Shown here: positions 1 through 8,879 of the stretch, in pieces
Position numbering within the stretch: position 1 is the stretch's first letter
How the letters are laid out: each line of letters begins with the position of its first letter
Source of the DNA: CAYWWY01 sp964580185
GTDB lineage: Bacteria; Thermotogota; Thermotogae; MWEM01
NCBI GenBank assembly: GCA_964580185.1
Contig: CAZOJQ010000034.1
Coordinates: 1-32,700, forward strand
DNA: 32,700 nucleotides
Direction of reading: 5' to 3'
Notes under the pieces: model-generated
Told to the model about the DNA's origin: nothing
What the model saw: the letters and a program-made list of their open reading frames with translations, nothing else
The model's database searches: none
Made by a program: the position numbers and the translations under genes

Positions 1-1
1 T

Positions 2-709
2 CGTGAGTCGGCTTACGACCGTTTCATCGCCTCTCTCTTTTTCTCCGGAGGCATCCTTATTCTCTTTAGTCTCAAAGGATTTCAAATCCTCCCGAAACCC
101 GCTTCGATCGTCAAAGCAGAGGAAAAAAGGTTTGCGTTTACGAGGAGTTTGACTTTCTGGATGATTACAGTCGGAGTCGCAATGTATGTGTCTTCGGAAA
201 TTGGTACGAGTTCGTGGACAGCGATTTATTCCAGCGATTTCTTGGCAGAAAGCCCAGAACGAAGCAGTCTTCTTCCTTCGCTTTTCTGGGTTGGATTGTT
301 TGTTGGAAGAGTTGTTTTTTCTTCGCTTGTAGATCGATTCGGCCCGAGCAAATGGTTGGCTATGATCTCCATTATCGGGATTCCGGTGGTCTTTTTTACC
401 CTCAATCCTTTTTGTGGTTGGATAGGGTTGGCGGGCTTTGTCGTTTTATCCGGATTAATCCATGCAACAATGTATCCTACCATGCAATCGTTAATCGTTC
501 AACGGATTCGGAAAGGAATCGGTTATGCGTTGGCAGTTTTTGCTGCGATCGGATCGGTCGGAAGTTCATTGAGCGCGTTGGCCATTGGCCTAATAAGCGG
601 AACTTCAGGTGTTCAGACAGGGTATCAGTCCATTTTCATCTATTACTTAGCCACCATGGTACTTTTAGTGAGCCTTTTTGGATACTTTTGGAGGAAACAA
701 CGAACATGA
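2..709 (+). CDS. MFS-type membrane transporter, C-terminal part (5' end outside window)
   Basis: The reading frame is open from base 2 and ends at TGA 707-709, so the start lies upstream of the window. The roughly 235 visible residues form about seven hydrophobic segments, which suits the second half of a 12-TM major facilitator. A loop reading GRVVFSSLVDRFGPSK is the MFS motif-A-like loop between TM8 and TM9. The family moves small solutes such as sugars, amino acids or drugs by proton or ion coupling across the inner membrane. The substrate cannot be read from this half. An internal TTG at 149 is not a credible start because the frame and hydrophobic pattern continue upstream of it. The stop overlaps the next ATG (ATGA, 706-709), so it is translationally coupled to the ABC-F gene and shares an operon with hutH. 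A histidine-related substrate is possible but nothing in the sequence shows it. Confidence 0.8.
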   Translation, partial: RESAYDRFIASLFFSGGILILFSLKGFQILPKPASIVKAEEKRFAFTRSLTFWMITVGVAMYVSSEIGTSSWTAIYSSDFLAESPERSSLLPSLFWVGLFVGRVVFSSLVDRFGPSKWLAMISIIGIPVVFFTLNPFCGWIGLAGFVVLSGLIHATMYPTMQSLIVQRIRKGIGYALAVFAAIGSVGSSLSALAIGLISGTSGVQTGYQSIFIYYLATMVLLVSLFGYFWRKQRT

Positions 710-2610
710 TTTTAAAAACAATTGATTTGGACATCGGATTTGGAGTTGAAGAACTCATTCAAGGAGCCAACTTCCAAATAGATGAAGGGAATAAGATTGC
801 GCTCATTGGTCCGAACGGAAGCGGGAAAACAACATTGCTCAAAGTGATCCTGGGGCAACAAATCCCAACCAATGGGCAGTTGACAGTCCGAAATCGGCTT
901 CAGATCGGATATCAACGGCAGTTTCGGACGGAAAATCCCCTTCGGAGTCTTTGGTCCGAATATGAACGGGAATTCGACGATATTCACCACCAGATATCAG
1001 TCGATGGTCAGGAGGACGCATCAAAGATCTGGTCCCACGCTGCGGAAATCGATCATGAAATGCTTTCCTATGAAAAGCGCATCCGTTCCATCCTGAAAGG
1101 TCTGGGTTTTGATGAACACGACTGGGATCGGCCTCTGAAGACCTTTAGTGGCGGAGAGCTCACTCGAATCTCTCTCGGAAAAGTGTTCTTGAGAGAATAC
1201 GATTTTCTGATTCTGGATGAACCGACCAATCACCTCGATATTCCTTCGGTCATTTGGTTGGAAGGCATATTAAGCAACTATAACGGCTCGATTCTGATGG
1301 TGAGTCACGATCGAGATCTTGTGGACCGAGTTGCAAACCGTGTATTCGAAATCAATCAAAGGCAAGTATTTATATTTAATACTGGCTACCAGGATTATCT
1401 TCTTCAAAGAGAACGGATGAATGAAACCTTGGCTCGTCGTCAGAAAAACTTGAGCAAAGAAATCGATCGGCAGCAGCGATTGGTGGAACAGTTCAAAACA
1501 TGGGGCCACAGAAATGAGAAATTCATCAAGCAAGCCCGAAGTAGAGAGAAAGTAGTCGACCGTTTGATCGAAGAAGCAGATCAGATCCAAATTATGGATG
1601 AAGAGACGTCCCGATTGGGGCGAATTCCTTCGGTAGATCGTTCCGATTATCTGTTGATTCACGCAGAAGAATTAGGAAAACGGTATGGGTGCGATAAAGT
1701 TTTTGAGCATGTTTGCTTTGATTTGCATCGGGATGAAAAGGCAGTATTGCTCGGGAAAAACGGGATCGGGAAATCAACCCTACTCAAAATCATAACCGGT
1801 CAAGAGCTTCCGGACACCGGTCATATTACTCTGGGCCCGAAAACCCGAGTAGGGTATCTGTCTCAAAACTTGGAGGAGCTAGATGAATCGAAAGACGTTT
1901 TAGAACAAGTATGGTCTCTTCGAAGGGATTGGCCCGATTATGAAATCCGAAAGTATGCCGGAAGATTCGGATTTATCGGCGAAGAAGTGTTTAAACCCAT
2001 ATCTGTTCTCAGCGGCGGTGAGAAGCTTAAGCTATCTTTGGCCACTCTCTTTTTGAAGTCCTTTAATCTTCTTGTTTTGGATGAACCAACCAACCATCTG
2101 GATCTTCCATCGATCGACAGGCTTCAGTCCGTGCTTGAAGATTATCAAGGGGCACTTTTAATGGTAACTCATGACCGAAGATTGCTAAGAAAGGTATCGA
2201 ATCGGCTTTTCCTTCTTCGCCGGAATGGGATAGAGGAAATTTCATCATTGGATCGGTATCTCGAGCGGATGAGCAATGGTTTCCGGTTCAAAGAGGGGTC
2301 AAGGAAAAAGAGCAGAAATCAAGTGACATTCCGGCAGCAAAAGAATCTGAAGAATCGATTGAAAGCAATTCATCAGGAGATTGAACGGATCGAAATCGAA
2401 TTTTCGGAATACGAGCGAAAACAAAAGGAGATTACGGATTTTTTGTATGCAACGACCGATTATCAAAAGGCGCAAGAGTTGCAACGCGCCCTTCAAGGAG
2501 TCGATCAAGAGATGAATGCACTTTTGATCCGGATGGAGCAACTGGAATCGGATCAAATCCTTCTGCAAGGAATGGAAGAAGACGATTTTGGAAAGGAGGA
2601 AGAGAGATGA
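706..2610 (+). CDS. ABC-F family ATPase (tandem ABC domains, C-terminal coiled coil)
   Basis: A 634-residue soluble protein with two ABC cassettes and no membrane segments, as in ABC-F proteins that act on the ribosome rather than as transporters. Cassette 1 has Walker A GPNGSGKTT, signature FSGGELTRISLG and Walker B LILDEPTNHLD. Cassette 2 has GKNGIGKST, LSGGEKLKLSLA and LVLDEPTNHLD. The charged linker between them (roughly residues 225-300) is the family's P-site tRNA-interaction region. The last ~90 residues are a predicted coiled coil rich in Glu, Lys and Gln, resembling the Uup/YdiF-type C-terminal domain. ATG 706 was chosen because it overlaps the MFS stop as ATGA and starts just before cassette 1. 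The frame is open further upstream, but that part only shadows the transporter. It overlaps hutH by ATGA at 2607. The precise subfamily (translation factor or antibiotic-resistance type) cannot be fixed by eye. Confidence 0.93.
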   Translation: MILKTIDLDIGFGVEELIQGANFQIDEGNKIALIGPNGSGKTTLLKVILGQQIPTNGQLTVRNRLQIGYQRQFRTENPLRSLWSEYEREFDDIHHQISVDGQEDASKIWSHAAEIDHEMLSYEKRIRSILKGLGFDEHDWDRPLKTFSGGELTRISLGKVFLREYDFLILDEPTNHLDIPSVIWLEGILSNYNGSILMVSHDRDLVDRVANRVFEINQRQVFIFNTGYQDYLLQRERMNETLARRQKNLSKEIDRQQRLVEQFKTWGHRNEKFIKQARSREKVVDRLIEEADQIQIMDEETSRLGRIPSVDRSDYLLIHAEELGKRYGCDKVFEHVCFDLHRDEKAVLLGKNGIGKSTLLKIITGQELPDTGHITLGPKTRVGYLSQNLEELDESKDVLEQVWSLRRDWPDYEIRKYAGRFGFIGEEVFKPISVLSGGEKLKLSLATLFLKSFNLLVLDEPTNHLDLPSIDRLQSVLEDYQGALLMVTHDRRLLRKVSNRLFLLRRNGIEEISSLDRYLERMSNGFRFKEGSRKKSRNQVTFRQQKNLKNRLKAIHQEIERIEIEFSEYERKQKEITDFLYATTDYQKAQELQRALQGVDQEMNALLIRMEQLESDQILLQGMEEDDFGKEEER

Positions 2611-4121
2611 TCGAAATCGACGGACATTCATTGACCCTAGAGGCAGTTATAAAGGTTGCAAAGGATCATGAACAAGTTAAGATCGCTGATTCCTGTATTC
2701 CGAAAATGGAACGGAGTTATCGCACTGTAGAAGGGTTTGTGAATCGGGGGGAATCCGTTTATGGAGTCACCACGGGATTTGGCGCACTTTCCCATATCCA
2801 TATTCCCTCTGATCAAACGCTTGAGCTGCAAAAGAACTTAATCCTTAGCCATGCCGCAGGCGTAGGCGACCCACTGGATGAACGGATTGTGCGATCCATG
2901 ATTCTCATTCGCGCAAACTCATTGGTCCAAGGATTTTCGGGGGTTCGTGTTGATTTGGTCCGCCAGCTGCTGAGGTTGCTCAATCATCGGATCACACCGA
3001 TCGTTCCCAGTCAAGGTTCTGTTGGAGCTAGTGGAGATTTGGCCCCTTTGGCCCATATCGCTATGGTTTTAATGGGGGAAGGAGAGGTATATCATAAGGG
3101 AGTCAGAACAACCGCTCAATCGGCAATGAATCAAGAAGCGATCGCACAGTTTCATCCGTGCCAAAAAGAAGGGCTTGCGTTGCTTAACGGAACCCAACTG
3201 ATCACTTCTCTTTTGCTGGATACCCTTTGGAACGCATATCGGCTTTTCGAATGGGCTTTGGTATCGGCCTCCATGAGTTCTGACGCGCTTCGATGTTCTA
3301 CCGACCCTTTTGAACCAATTTTGCACGAGATTCGACCTCATCCTGGGCAAGCAGAAGTTGCGCGTGTTATGCTTAGGTACCTTCAAGACAGTGAAATTCG
3401 GGGATCTCATGTGCATTGCGAAAAAGTTCAGGACGCCTATAGCATCCGGGCTTGCCCTCAAGTATTGGGAGCAGTTAAGGATACCTTCGATTATATTCAT
3501 TCAGTTGCCATTCGAGAAGCCAATTCTGTCACGGACAATCCGATTATTGCTGGAGAGAAAGCCTATTCGGGGGGGAACTTTCACGGGGAACCGGTTGCCA
3601 TGGTCGCCGACTTTATGAGCATAGCCCTGAGCGAGTTAGGCAGCATAACCGAACGAAGGATCGACCGTCTTGTGAACCCCTTAGTCTCGCTTCTCCCTCC
3701 TTTTCTCGCCAAAGGGGCTGAAGGGATAAATTCTGGGTATATGATCTGGCAATATACTGCGGCAGCACTTGCATCCGAAAATAAATCCCTCAGTTTTCCC
3801 GGGAGCGTGGATTCGATTCCTACATCAGGATTACAGGAAGATCATGTTTCAATGGGGCCTGTGGCTGCCCACAAGGCAGGAAAAATCTTGGATAACTGCA
3901 AAAAGATCGTCGCAATCGAGCTTATGCTTGCAACGCGTGCGCTCCAAACTTTGGCCCCTATGAAAACGGGTTTATTGCTACAACCATTCTTTACTCAGCT
4001 GGAGCAACTAATGGACCCATACGATCATGACCGATTCTTCGGGAATGACTATCAGCGAGTTTTCGATTGGATGGGTTCCAATCCTGTCGAACATATTTTC
4101 CGGAGGGGAGGCGCATCATGA
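2607..4121 (+). CDS. hutH: Histidine ammonia-lyase
   Basis: Deaminates L-histidine to trans-urocanate plus ammonia, the first step of histidine degradation, in the cytoplasm. The 504-residue length is normal for the family. The self-cyclising Ala-Ser-Gly triad that forms the MIO cofactor is at residues 141-143 within GSVGASGDLAPL. The catalytic-loop tyrosine is Tyr52 in YGVTTGFG. The segments NGTQ, FHGEP and DNP are also typical of the histidine/phenylalanine lyase fold. His-type specificity is favoured over Phe/Tyr because of the length, overall bacterial HAL-like pattern and the presence of hutU elsewhere in the window. The ATG overlaps the ABC-F stop, and its own TGA overlaps the Lon-like gene start. 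No other hut gene is adjacent; hutU lies about 16 kb away. Confidence 0.95.
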   Translation: MIEIDGHSLTLEAVIKVAKDHEQVKIADSCIPKMERSYRTVEGFVNRGESVYGVTTGFGALSHIHIPSDQTLELQKNLILSHAAGVGDPLDERIVRSMILIRANSLVQGFSGVRVDLVRQLLRLLNHRITPIVPSQGSVGASGDLAPLAHIAMVLMGEGEVYHKGVRTTAQSAMNQEAIAQFHPCQKEGLALLNGTQLITSLLLDTLWNAYRLFEWALVSASMSSDALRCSTDPFEPILHEIRPHPGQAEVARVMLRYLQDSEIRGSHVHCEKVQDAYSIRACPQVLGAVKDTFDYIHSVAIREANSVTDNPIIAGEKAYSGGNFHGEPVAMVADFMSIALSELGSITERRIDRLVNPLVSLLPPFLAKGAEGINSGYMIWQYTAAALASENKSLSFPGSVDSIPTSGLQEDHVSMGPVAAHKAGKILDNCKKIVAIELMLATRALQTLAPMKTGLLLQPFFTQLEQLMDPYDHDRFFGNDYQRVFDWMGSNPVEHIFRRGGAS

Positions 4122-6490
4122 AGAAAATCCAATCGGAAGACTTGGATCTTTTTCGGGGTTTTTCTTTTCAAGATACCGATTGTGTGGATTCGCTAGAGGG
4201 ATTGATCGGTCAGGAAAGGGCTTTTACCGCCCTTCAAACAGCCTTTGACATTCCGCGCAGAGAGTACAATGTCTTTGTCGTTGGAGAGACGGGAACCGGT
4301 AGAAGAACTTTTACCAAACGAGTGGTACAAGAAGAGGCGAAAAAAGCGCCTCCATCTGATGATTGGGTATATGTCCATCACTTTGAAGACCGTTTATCTC
4401 CCAAAGCCCTGAACCTCCCTTCCGGTACGGGTCGAGAGTTCTGCAAAGAAATGGATGGATTGATTGAAGATGTGTTTAAGGCGTTAGAAGGGCTTTTCGA
4501 AAGCAATGATTACCAAAACTCTCTCCAAAAAACCAAAGAGGGGTTTGAAAGAAAACGGAAAGCCCTTTGGGATGAAATGAATCAGAAAGCGCAATCCTTA
4601 TCGTATATGGTTAAATATGCGCAAACGGGGATTATGACAGTCCCCATAAAAGAAGATAAGCCCTTGACTCAAGAGCAAATTCTGGGTCTTTCCGAAGAGA
4701 AAAAAAAGGAATATGAGGAGAATTCTGTTTCGGTAAAGCATCTTATCGAAGGGTTTTTGCATCAATTGCGGATGTTAGAGAAAGACCATTCCAAAGAAGT
4801 GGATCAGCTCAATCGGGAAAGCTGTGAATTTGCAATTGGCCCTAGCTTTACGGAATTATTGGAACGATATAGGCCCTATGACCAAGTAATCTATCATATT
4901 CAAAGATTGAAAGAGGACATTCTAGAGAATCTGGGAATTATTACCGGTGAGGGAGACCAGAGACAGGAGGTGATTGCTCGGTATCGGGCGAATCTTTTTG
5001 TCGACAACAGCGGTGCTCAAGGCGCTCCGGTCGTTTTCGAAGTGAACCCTACATATCCGAACCTCTTTGGAAAAATCGAGTACTTATCCCGGAGTGGGTA
5101 TCTGTACACGGATTTCTCCTTGATACGGGCAGGGGCGATTCATAAAGCAAATGGGGGGTTTCTGATCCTTGATGCCCGAGATTTATTAACACACCCCTAT
5201 GTATGGGAAACCTTGAAGAAAATCCTATATGAGCAAAAAATTGTCCCAGAAAACATGGAAACTCGGTATGGGTTTTCTGTTTTGGCCAGCATCAGACCCC
5301 AACCGATTCCGATCCGACTTAAGGTGATTTTGATTGGAGAACCCGAACTCTACCATCTTTTGTATCAATTGGATCCGGATTTTGTCAAATTATTCCGGAT
5401 CAAAGCGGAGTTTGATACCGAGTTTCCCGTCAATAAAAAAAACTTAGGGCTGTTTTGTCAATATCTATGCGCGATTGTGTCCGAAGAAAACCTTTTTCCT
5501 TTGGACGCTTCCGCAGTCAAAGAGGTGGCCGTATTTGGGATGCGGTTGGTTTCATCCCAACGGAAGATATCCTCAGAATTGACGCGCATTTCAGACCTGC
5601 TTGTCGAAGCGGATCAGATTGCTCGGAAAGAAGGGCAAACAAGGATCACCCAAGATACAATCCATAAAGCGCGAAATGCAAAAGAAAACCGGATTCGCCT
5701 ATGGATCGAAAAGACCGATGAGCGATTTCTCCATAAAGAGTATCTGGTTGAGGTGGAAGGAAGAATCATCGGCCAAGTCAATGGATTGTCGGTTTTGGAC
5801 ACTGGTGAATTTGATTTTGGAATACCCGTTCGGATTACAGCCAATGCATCCATAGGCAATTCAGGAATTACAGATATTCAACGAGAAGTGGATCTTAGCG
5901 GAAAGATCTTTAAAAAAGCAGTAATGACGCTAGAGAGCTTTTTCGAAGAACGATTCGCGCAAGATCGACCCCTTGCGCTAAAAGCAACCCTATCTTTTGA
6001 ACAAACCTACGGTCCGATTGAGGGAGATAGTGCCACGATGGCGGAGACAATCGCGTTATTTTCGAAACTTGCGCAAATCCCTGTGCGACAGGATGTTGCA
6101 ATTACAGGTTCGATGGGACTTGATGGTCAAGCTCAACCAGTTGGAGGCGTTTCAGCCAAGATCGAAGGGTTTTTTCGGGTGTGCCAATTGCGTGGCCTTT
6201 CTGGATCTCAGGGTGTGATTATTCCGATTCAGAATATTCAATCTCTTGTCTTGCGAACCGAGGTTGCGGAAGCGGTCCAGAAAAACCAATTTCATATTTG
6301 GGCGGTAGAAACGGTGGATCAGGCTTTGGAACTTATGTTGGAACATCGCATCGGGCAAAAGTTTCATAGAGGGTATCAAAAAGACTCAATCAATGCTCGG
6401 ATCGATCAGACTTTGAAACAGTACCGAGATAGGGCGAATGTGGAGGGTTCATTACAGAAAGGGAAAAAAAGAAGTCTACCAAAAAAATGA
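4118..6490 (+). CDS. LonB-type ATP-dependent serine protease (AAA_32 plus Lon protease domain)
   Basis: A 790-residue Lon-like protease without the classical Lon N-terminal substrate-binding domain. The N-terminal part holds an AAA-like ATPase with P-loop GETGTGRRT (residues 56-64), where Arg stands in the usual Lys position. A helical insertion follows (about residues 120-280), then FLILDARDLL as Walker B-like segment. The C-terminal protease domain carries Ser638 in EGDSATMAE and Lys681 in VSAKIEG. Their 43-residue spacing equals that of the E. coli Lon Ser679/Lys722 dyad. The family degrades misfolded or regulatory proteins in the cytoplasm. ATG 4118 is chosen over an in-frame ATG at 4067 because GGAGGGGAGG sits just upstream and the start overlaps the hutH stop as ATGA. 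The tail is strongly basic. A hairpin follows at 6524. Confidence 0.9.
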   Translation: MKKIQSEDLDLFRGFSFQDTDCVDSLEGLIGQERAFTALQTAFDIPRREYNVFVVGETGTGRRTFTKRVVQEEAKKAPPSDDWVYVHHFEDRLSPKALNLPSGTGREFCKEMDGLIEDVFKALEGLFESNDYQNSLQKTKEGFERKRKALWDEMNQKAQSLSYMVKYAQTGIMTVPIKEDKPLTQEQILGLSEEKKKEYEENSVSVKHLIEGFLHQLRMLEKDHSKEVDQLNRESCEFAIGPSFTELLERYRPYDQVIYHIQRLKEDILENLGIITGEGDQRQEVIARYRANLFVDNSGAQGAPVVFEVNPTYPNLFGKIEYLSRSGYLYTDFSLIRAGAIHKANGGFLILDARDLLTHPYVWETLKKILYEQKIVPENMETRYGFSVLASIRPQPIPIRLKVILIGEPELYHLLYQLDPDFVKLFRIKAEFDTEFPVNKKNLGLFCQYLCAIVSEENLFPLDASAVKEVAVFGMRLVSSQRKISSELTRISDLLVEADQIARKEGQTRITQDTIHKARNAKENRIRLWIEKTDERFLHKEYLVEVEGRIIGQVNGLSVLDTGEFDFGIPVRITANASIGNSGITDIQREVDLSGKIFKKAVMTLESFFEERFAQDRPLALKATLSFEQTYGPIEGDSATMAETIALFSKLAQIPVRQDVAITGSMGLDGQAQPVGGVSAKIEGFFRVCQLRGLSGSQGVIIPIQNIQSLVLRTEVAEAVQKNQFHIWAVETVDQALELMLEHRIGQKFHRGYQKDSINARIDQTLKQYRDRANVEGSLQKGKKRSLPKK

Positions 6491-6523
6491 TCGTTTCTTT
6501 ATAGCAAATCCCATGAGATAAAC

Positions 6524-6547
6524 AAAGGGCGGATTGATCCGCCCTTT
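6524..6547. terminator. Convergent terminator-like hairpin between lonB and hcp
   Basis: A perfect 10-base stem (AAAGGGCGGA / TCCGCCCTTT) with a 4-base loop lies in the 82-base gap between the two convergent genes. It can fold on both strands. Neither side has a strong U tract; the minus-strand transcript continues CCCTTTGTTTATC, which is the better of the two. A bidirectional intrinsic terminator is the natural reading. Confidence 0.6.
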
Positions 6548-6572
6548 GCTTCGGAGAGGTGGAACCTAAAAC

Positions 6573-8237
6573 TTACGCCATTATTTGCGCAACGTCTTCC
6601 GCCACAGTCCCAATCGGACGGATCTCGAAATTTGAAACAAGCACATCTAGAATAGCCGGAGAGACAAATGCAGGTAAAACAGGACCCAAACGGATTCCTT
6701 TTACCCCAAGAGAAAGAAGAGCCAGAAGAACAGCTACGGCTTTTTGCTCGTACCAAGCAATATCATAAGCAATCGGCAAATCGTTAATACTTTCCACTCC
6801 GAAAGCTTCTTTGAGTTTCAGGGCTGTACGAACGAGCGAATAGGAATCATTGCACTGACCGGCATCGATCAATCGGGGAATCCCACCAACAGTCCCCAAA
6901 TCAAGCATATTGTATCGGTACTTGGCGCACCCAGCGGTTAAGATTACGGCTGATTCAGGTAACGATTTCGCAACTTCTGTATAGTAGTTTCGTTCCTTTG
7001 CATGTCCATCACACCCTGCCATCACGACGAACTTCGTAATCAACCCATCTTTGATCGCTTTTACTACCGCGCCAGCCACTTGATCCACCTGATTATGGGC
7101 CAAACCAATCGTGAGCTTCTTCCCGGTTTGATTTTGCATTTTGGGTGTTGATAAAGCCTTTTCGATTAGCGGTGTAAAGTCTTTTGGTTGTCCCTTTCTT
7201 CGATTGGGTATGTGGTGTACAGATGGCCAACCTACCAATCCTGTTGTAAAAATCCTGTCTCGATAGGATTCAGTCGGTTTTTGAATACAATTGGTTGTCA
7301 TTAGGATCGCTCCCGGGAACGAAGCGAACTCCTTCTGCTGGTTATACCAAGAGGTACCATAATTTCCAGCAAGATGACTATATCGTTTTAGCTTGGGGTA
7401 GGCATTGGCAGGCAACATTTCGCCATGGGTATATACTTGGATTCCTTTTCCCTCGGTCTGTTGAAGGAGTTCTTCCAGATCTAAGAGGTCATGGCCACTT
7501 ATCAATATCCCATACCCCTCTCGAGTTCCCGTATCGACTTCTGTTAATTCGGGATGTCCAAATCGGGAAGTATTGGCCTGATCCAATAGCGCCATCGCTT
7601 GTACAGCAAAGGATCCAGTTTTCATAACCCAATTGGTCAACTCATCTGTAGGAACTCCTTCCTCGAGAGTCACCTTAAGGGCTTGATGCATGAAGTCATA
7701 AATCTCTTGAGATTCTTTTCCTAAGATCATTGCGTGGTCCGTATAGGCTGCGATTCCTTTGAGCCCATAGATCATCAGCTCTTTTAACGAACGAATGTCT
7801 CTATCTTCGATGGAAAGAACACCCACTCTTTTCGCTTTTTCTAGATACCGATCCAATGAGGAATCTGAGGTCCACGTGGCGGCTTCAGGAATTTGCGATT
7901 TCTCTGGACAGCTTTCCCTTCGTTCACACGCCATTTTTACCTTTTGTTCTAACGAATTTTTCCTTTCTAAACCAAGGGAAATCCGATCCATAATGTCTGC
8001 TGAATTGAAGTTCACATTTGTAATGGTCATAAAGAGGCTTTCGCAAACAAAATGGTCGGCAGCAGAATCCTTTATCCCCAAAGCGTGTGCTTTCGTTGCC
8101 CAAAAAGAGATTCCTTTGCAGATCCAGATCAACAAATCAAACAGGTTGGATACTTCTTCATCTTTTCCGCATATTCCTTGGATCTCACATCCTTTTCCTT
8201 TCGCTGTTTCTGAACACTGATAACAAAACATGCTCAT
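6573..8237 (-). CDS. hcp: Hydroxylamine reductase / hybrid-cluster protein (class I)
   Basis: A 554-residue hybrid-cluster protein. The N-terminal cysteines are C5, C8, C17 and C23, a Cx2Cx8Cx5C spacing. This is the class I type of strict anaerobes, expected to hold a [4Fe-4S] cluster, not the class II spacing of E. coli. Downstream, GHDLLDLEE, THGEMLPANAYP, TTNCIQKP, GCDGH and AGCAKYRYN supply the His, Glu and Cys ligands of the hybrid Fe-S-O cluster. The family reduces hydroxylamine to ammonia in vitro and is linked to nitric oxide detoxification and S-nitrosylation in vivo; it is cytoplasmic. The ATG at 8237 is preceded by AGGAGGGA with 5-base spacing; a second ATG two codons later is less well placed. 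It lies 78 bases downstream of the cupin gene, so the two probably share the promoter at 8671-8713. It converges on lonB. Confidence 0.95.
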   Translation of the reverse strand: MSMFCYQCSETAKGKGCEIQGICGKDEEVSNLFDLLIWICKGISFWATKAHALGIKDSAADHFVCESLFMTITNVNFNSADIMDRISLGLERKNSLEQKVKMACERRESCPEKSQIPEAATWTSDSSLDRYLEKAKRVGVLSIEDRDIRSLKELMIYGLKGIAAYTDHAMILGKESQEIYDFMHQALKVTLEEGVPTDELTNWVMKTGSFAVQAMALLDQANTSRFGHPELTEVDTGTREGYGILISGHDLLDLEELLQQTEGKGIQVYTHGEMLPANAYPKLKRYSHLAGNYGTSWYNQQKEFASFPGAILMTTNCIQKPTESYRDRIFTTGLVGWPSVHHIPNRRKGQPKDFTPLIEKALSTPKMQNQTGKKLTIGLAHNQVDQVAGAVVKAIKDGLITKFVVMAGCDGHAKERNYYTEVAKSLPESAVILTAGCAKYRYNMLDLGTVGGIPRLIDAGQCNDSYSLVRTALKLKEAFGVESINDLPIAYDIAWYEQKAVAVLLALLSLGVKGIRLGPVLPAFVSPAILDVLVSNFEIRPIGTVAEDVAQIMA

Positions 8238-8315
8238 GATGATCCCTCCTTATAATCCTTTCAATATCCTTTGCGGATCTGTGTTTCAGTAAGCGATCTT
8301 CTTCCCGCATAGACG

Positions 8316-8636
8316 TTACGGTCTAGGAGTTTTCCCAACCAAAATCCTTAGGACACCTGGGCCAATATTCCGGATTGCATGGGCGGTTTTTTTCGGGCTA
8401 TAAATGATGCTATCTTTTTTTGCCACGGTTTGTTCTGCTCCAATTGCAATTTCTGCATCTCCTTCCAGAATGTAGAAGAAAACGTCAACAGGGGTCTCAT
8501 GTTTTGGCAAGGACGCATTCGGCTCAAAGGCAATATGAACAACCTGAGCATCGTGTTGATCGTAGATTCGCTTTCCAACCACTCCGTTTTGGTTTAAGAT
8601 TGGGTCTACTTCGGACACGTTGATCATCTGAACCAT
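8316..8636 (-). CDS. Small single-domain cupin protein
   Basis: A 106-residue protein that is one cupin barrel from end to end. The first cupin motif region reads PKHETPVDVFFYILEGDAEI and the second KKTAHAIRN. One His of the usual HxH pair is replaced by Glu, leaving His-Glu plus a later His as possible metal ligands. Such small cupins can be sensors, isomerases or dioxygenase-like proteins; the reaction cannot be inferred. The ATG is preceded by AAGGGGTGAT. It is the first gene after a promoter with an FNR-like palindrome and is followed by hcp on the same strand. A role in nitrosative or redox stress is therefore suggested by context only. Confidence 0.85.
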   Translation of the reverse strand: MVQMINVSEVDPILNQNGVVGKRIYDQHDAQVVHIAFEPNASLPKHETPVDVFFYILEGDAEIAIGAEQTVAKKDSIIYSPKKTAHAIRNIGPGVLRILVGKTPRP

Positions 8637-8670
8637 TGATGGATCACCCCTTCATTTTTTTGGATACTCC

Positions 8671-8713
8671 ATTATACACCAAAAAAGAAGGACCGATCGG
8701 TACCATTTGGTAC
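8671..8713 (-). promoter_or_regulatory. Promoter and operator-like palindromes for cupin-hcp
   Basis: On the minus strand a consensus TATAAT lies at 8676-8671, putting the transcription start near 8664 and giving a leader of about 28 bases before the cupin ATG. No TTGACA-like -35 is present. Instead GTACC-ATTT-GGTAC (8700-8713) is a 5-4-5 inverted repeat of the CRP/FNR type. Its centre is about 42 bases upstream of the predicted start, the usual place for a class II activator site. A second perfect 10-base palindrome, ACCGATCGGT (8692-8701), overlaps its edge at the -35 position. The architecture fits an activator-dependent promoter; HcpR-type control is inference. Confidence 0.55.
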
Positions 8714-8879
8714 AACCAGGAAGAATCAGTGCATTAGAAGGTTGGATGGCGGAATGATCGTTCAGGAATCAAAAAAAGAGGAATGCGATTGCCCTGTTTG
8801 AAAAGGATTTGAAAAGACAAGCATAAAATGAAGCCTATGAAGGCGGAATTGTATGGAGTTTCTCTTTCGTTGTTTCAGT
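8714..8879. other. Intergenic stretch with nothing recognised
   Basis: The region between the cupin promoter and the end of the SLH gene has stops in all frames over short distances. No hairpin, tRNA-like fold or repeat was seen. It holds only very short open frames, none with a convincing ribosome-binding site. Confidence 0.4.

Noticed and set aside
214..705. In-frame upstream extension of the ABC-F gene through the transporter region
   Set aside because: The translated extension has no ABC-F homology, lies entirely in the MFS gene, and ATG 706 has a normal ATGA coupling.
4067..4117. Earlier in-frame ATG for the LonB protease
   Set aside because: Lies inside hutH without a ribosome-binding site; ATG 4118 has a strong one and the usual N-terminus.
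7795..8220. Open frame opposite the N-terminus of hcp (about 140 codons)
   Set aside because: Mirror of a conserved coding region with no ribosome-binding site or homology that I recognise.
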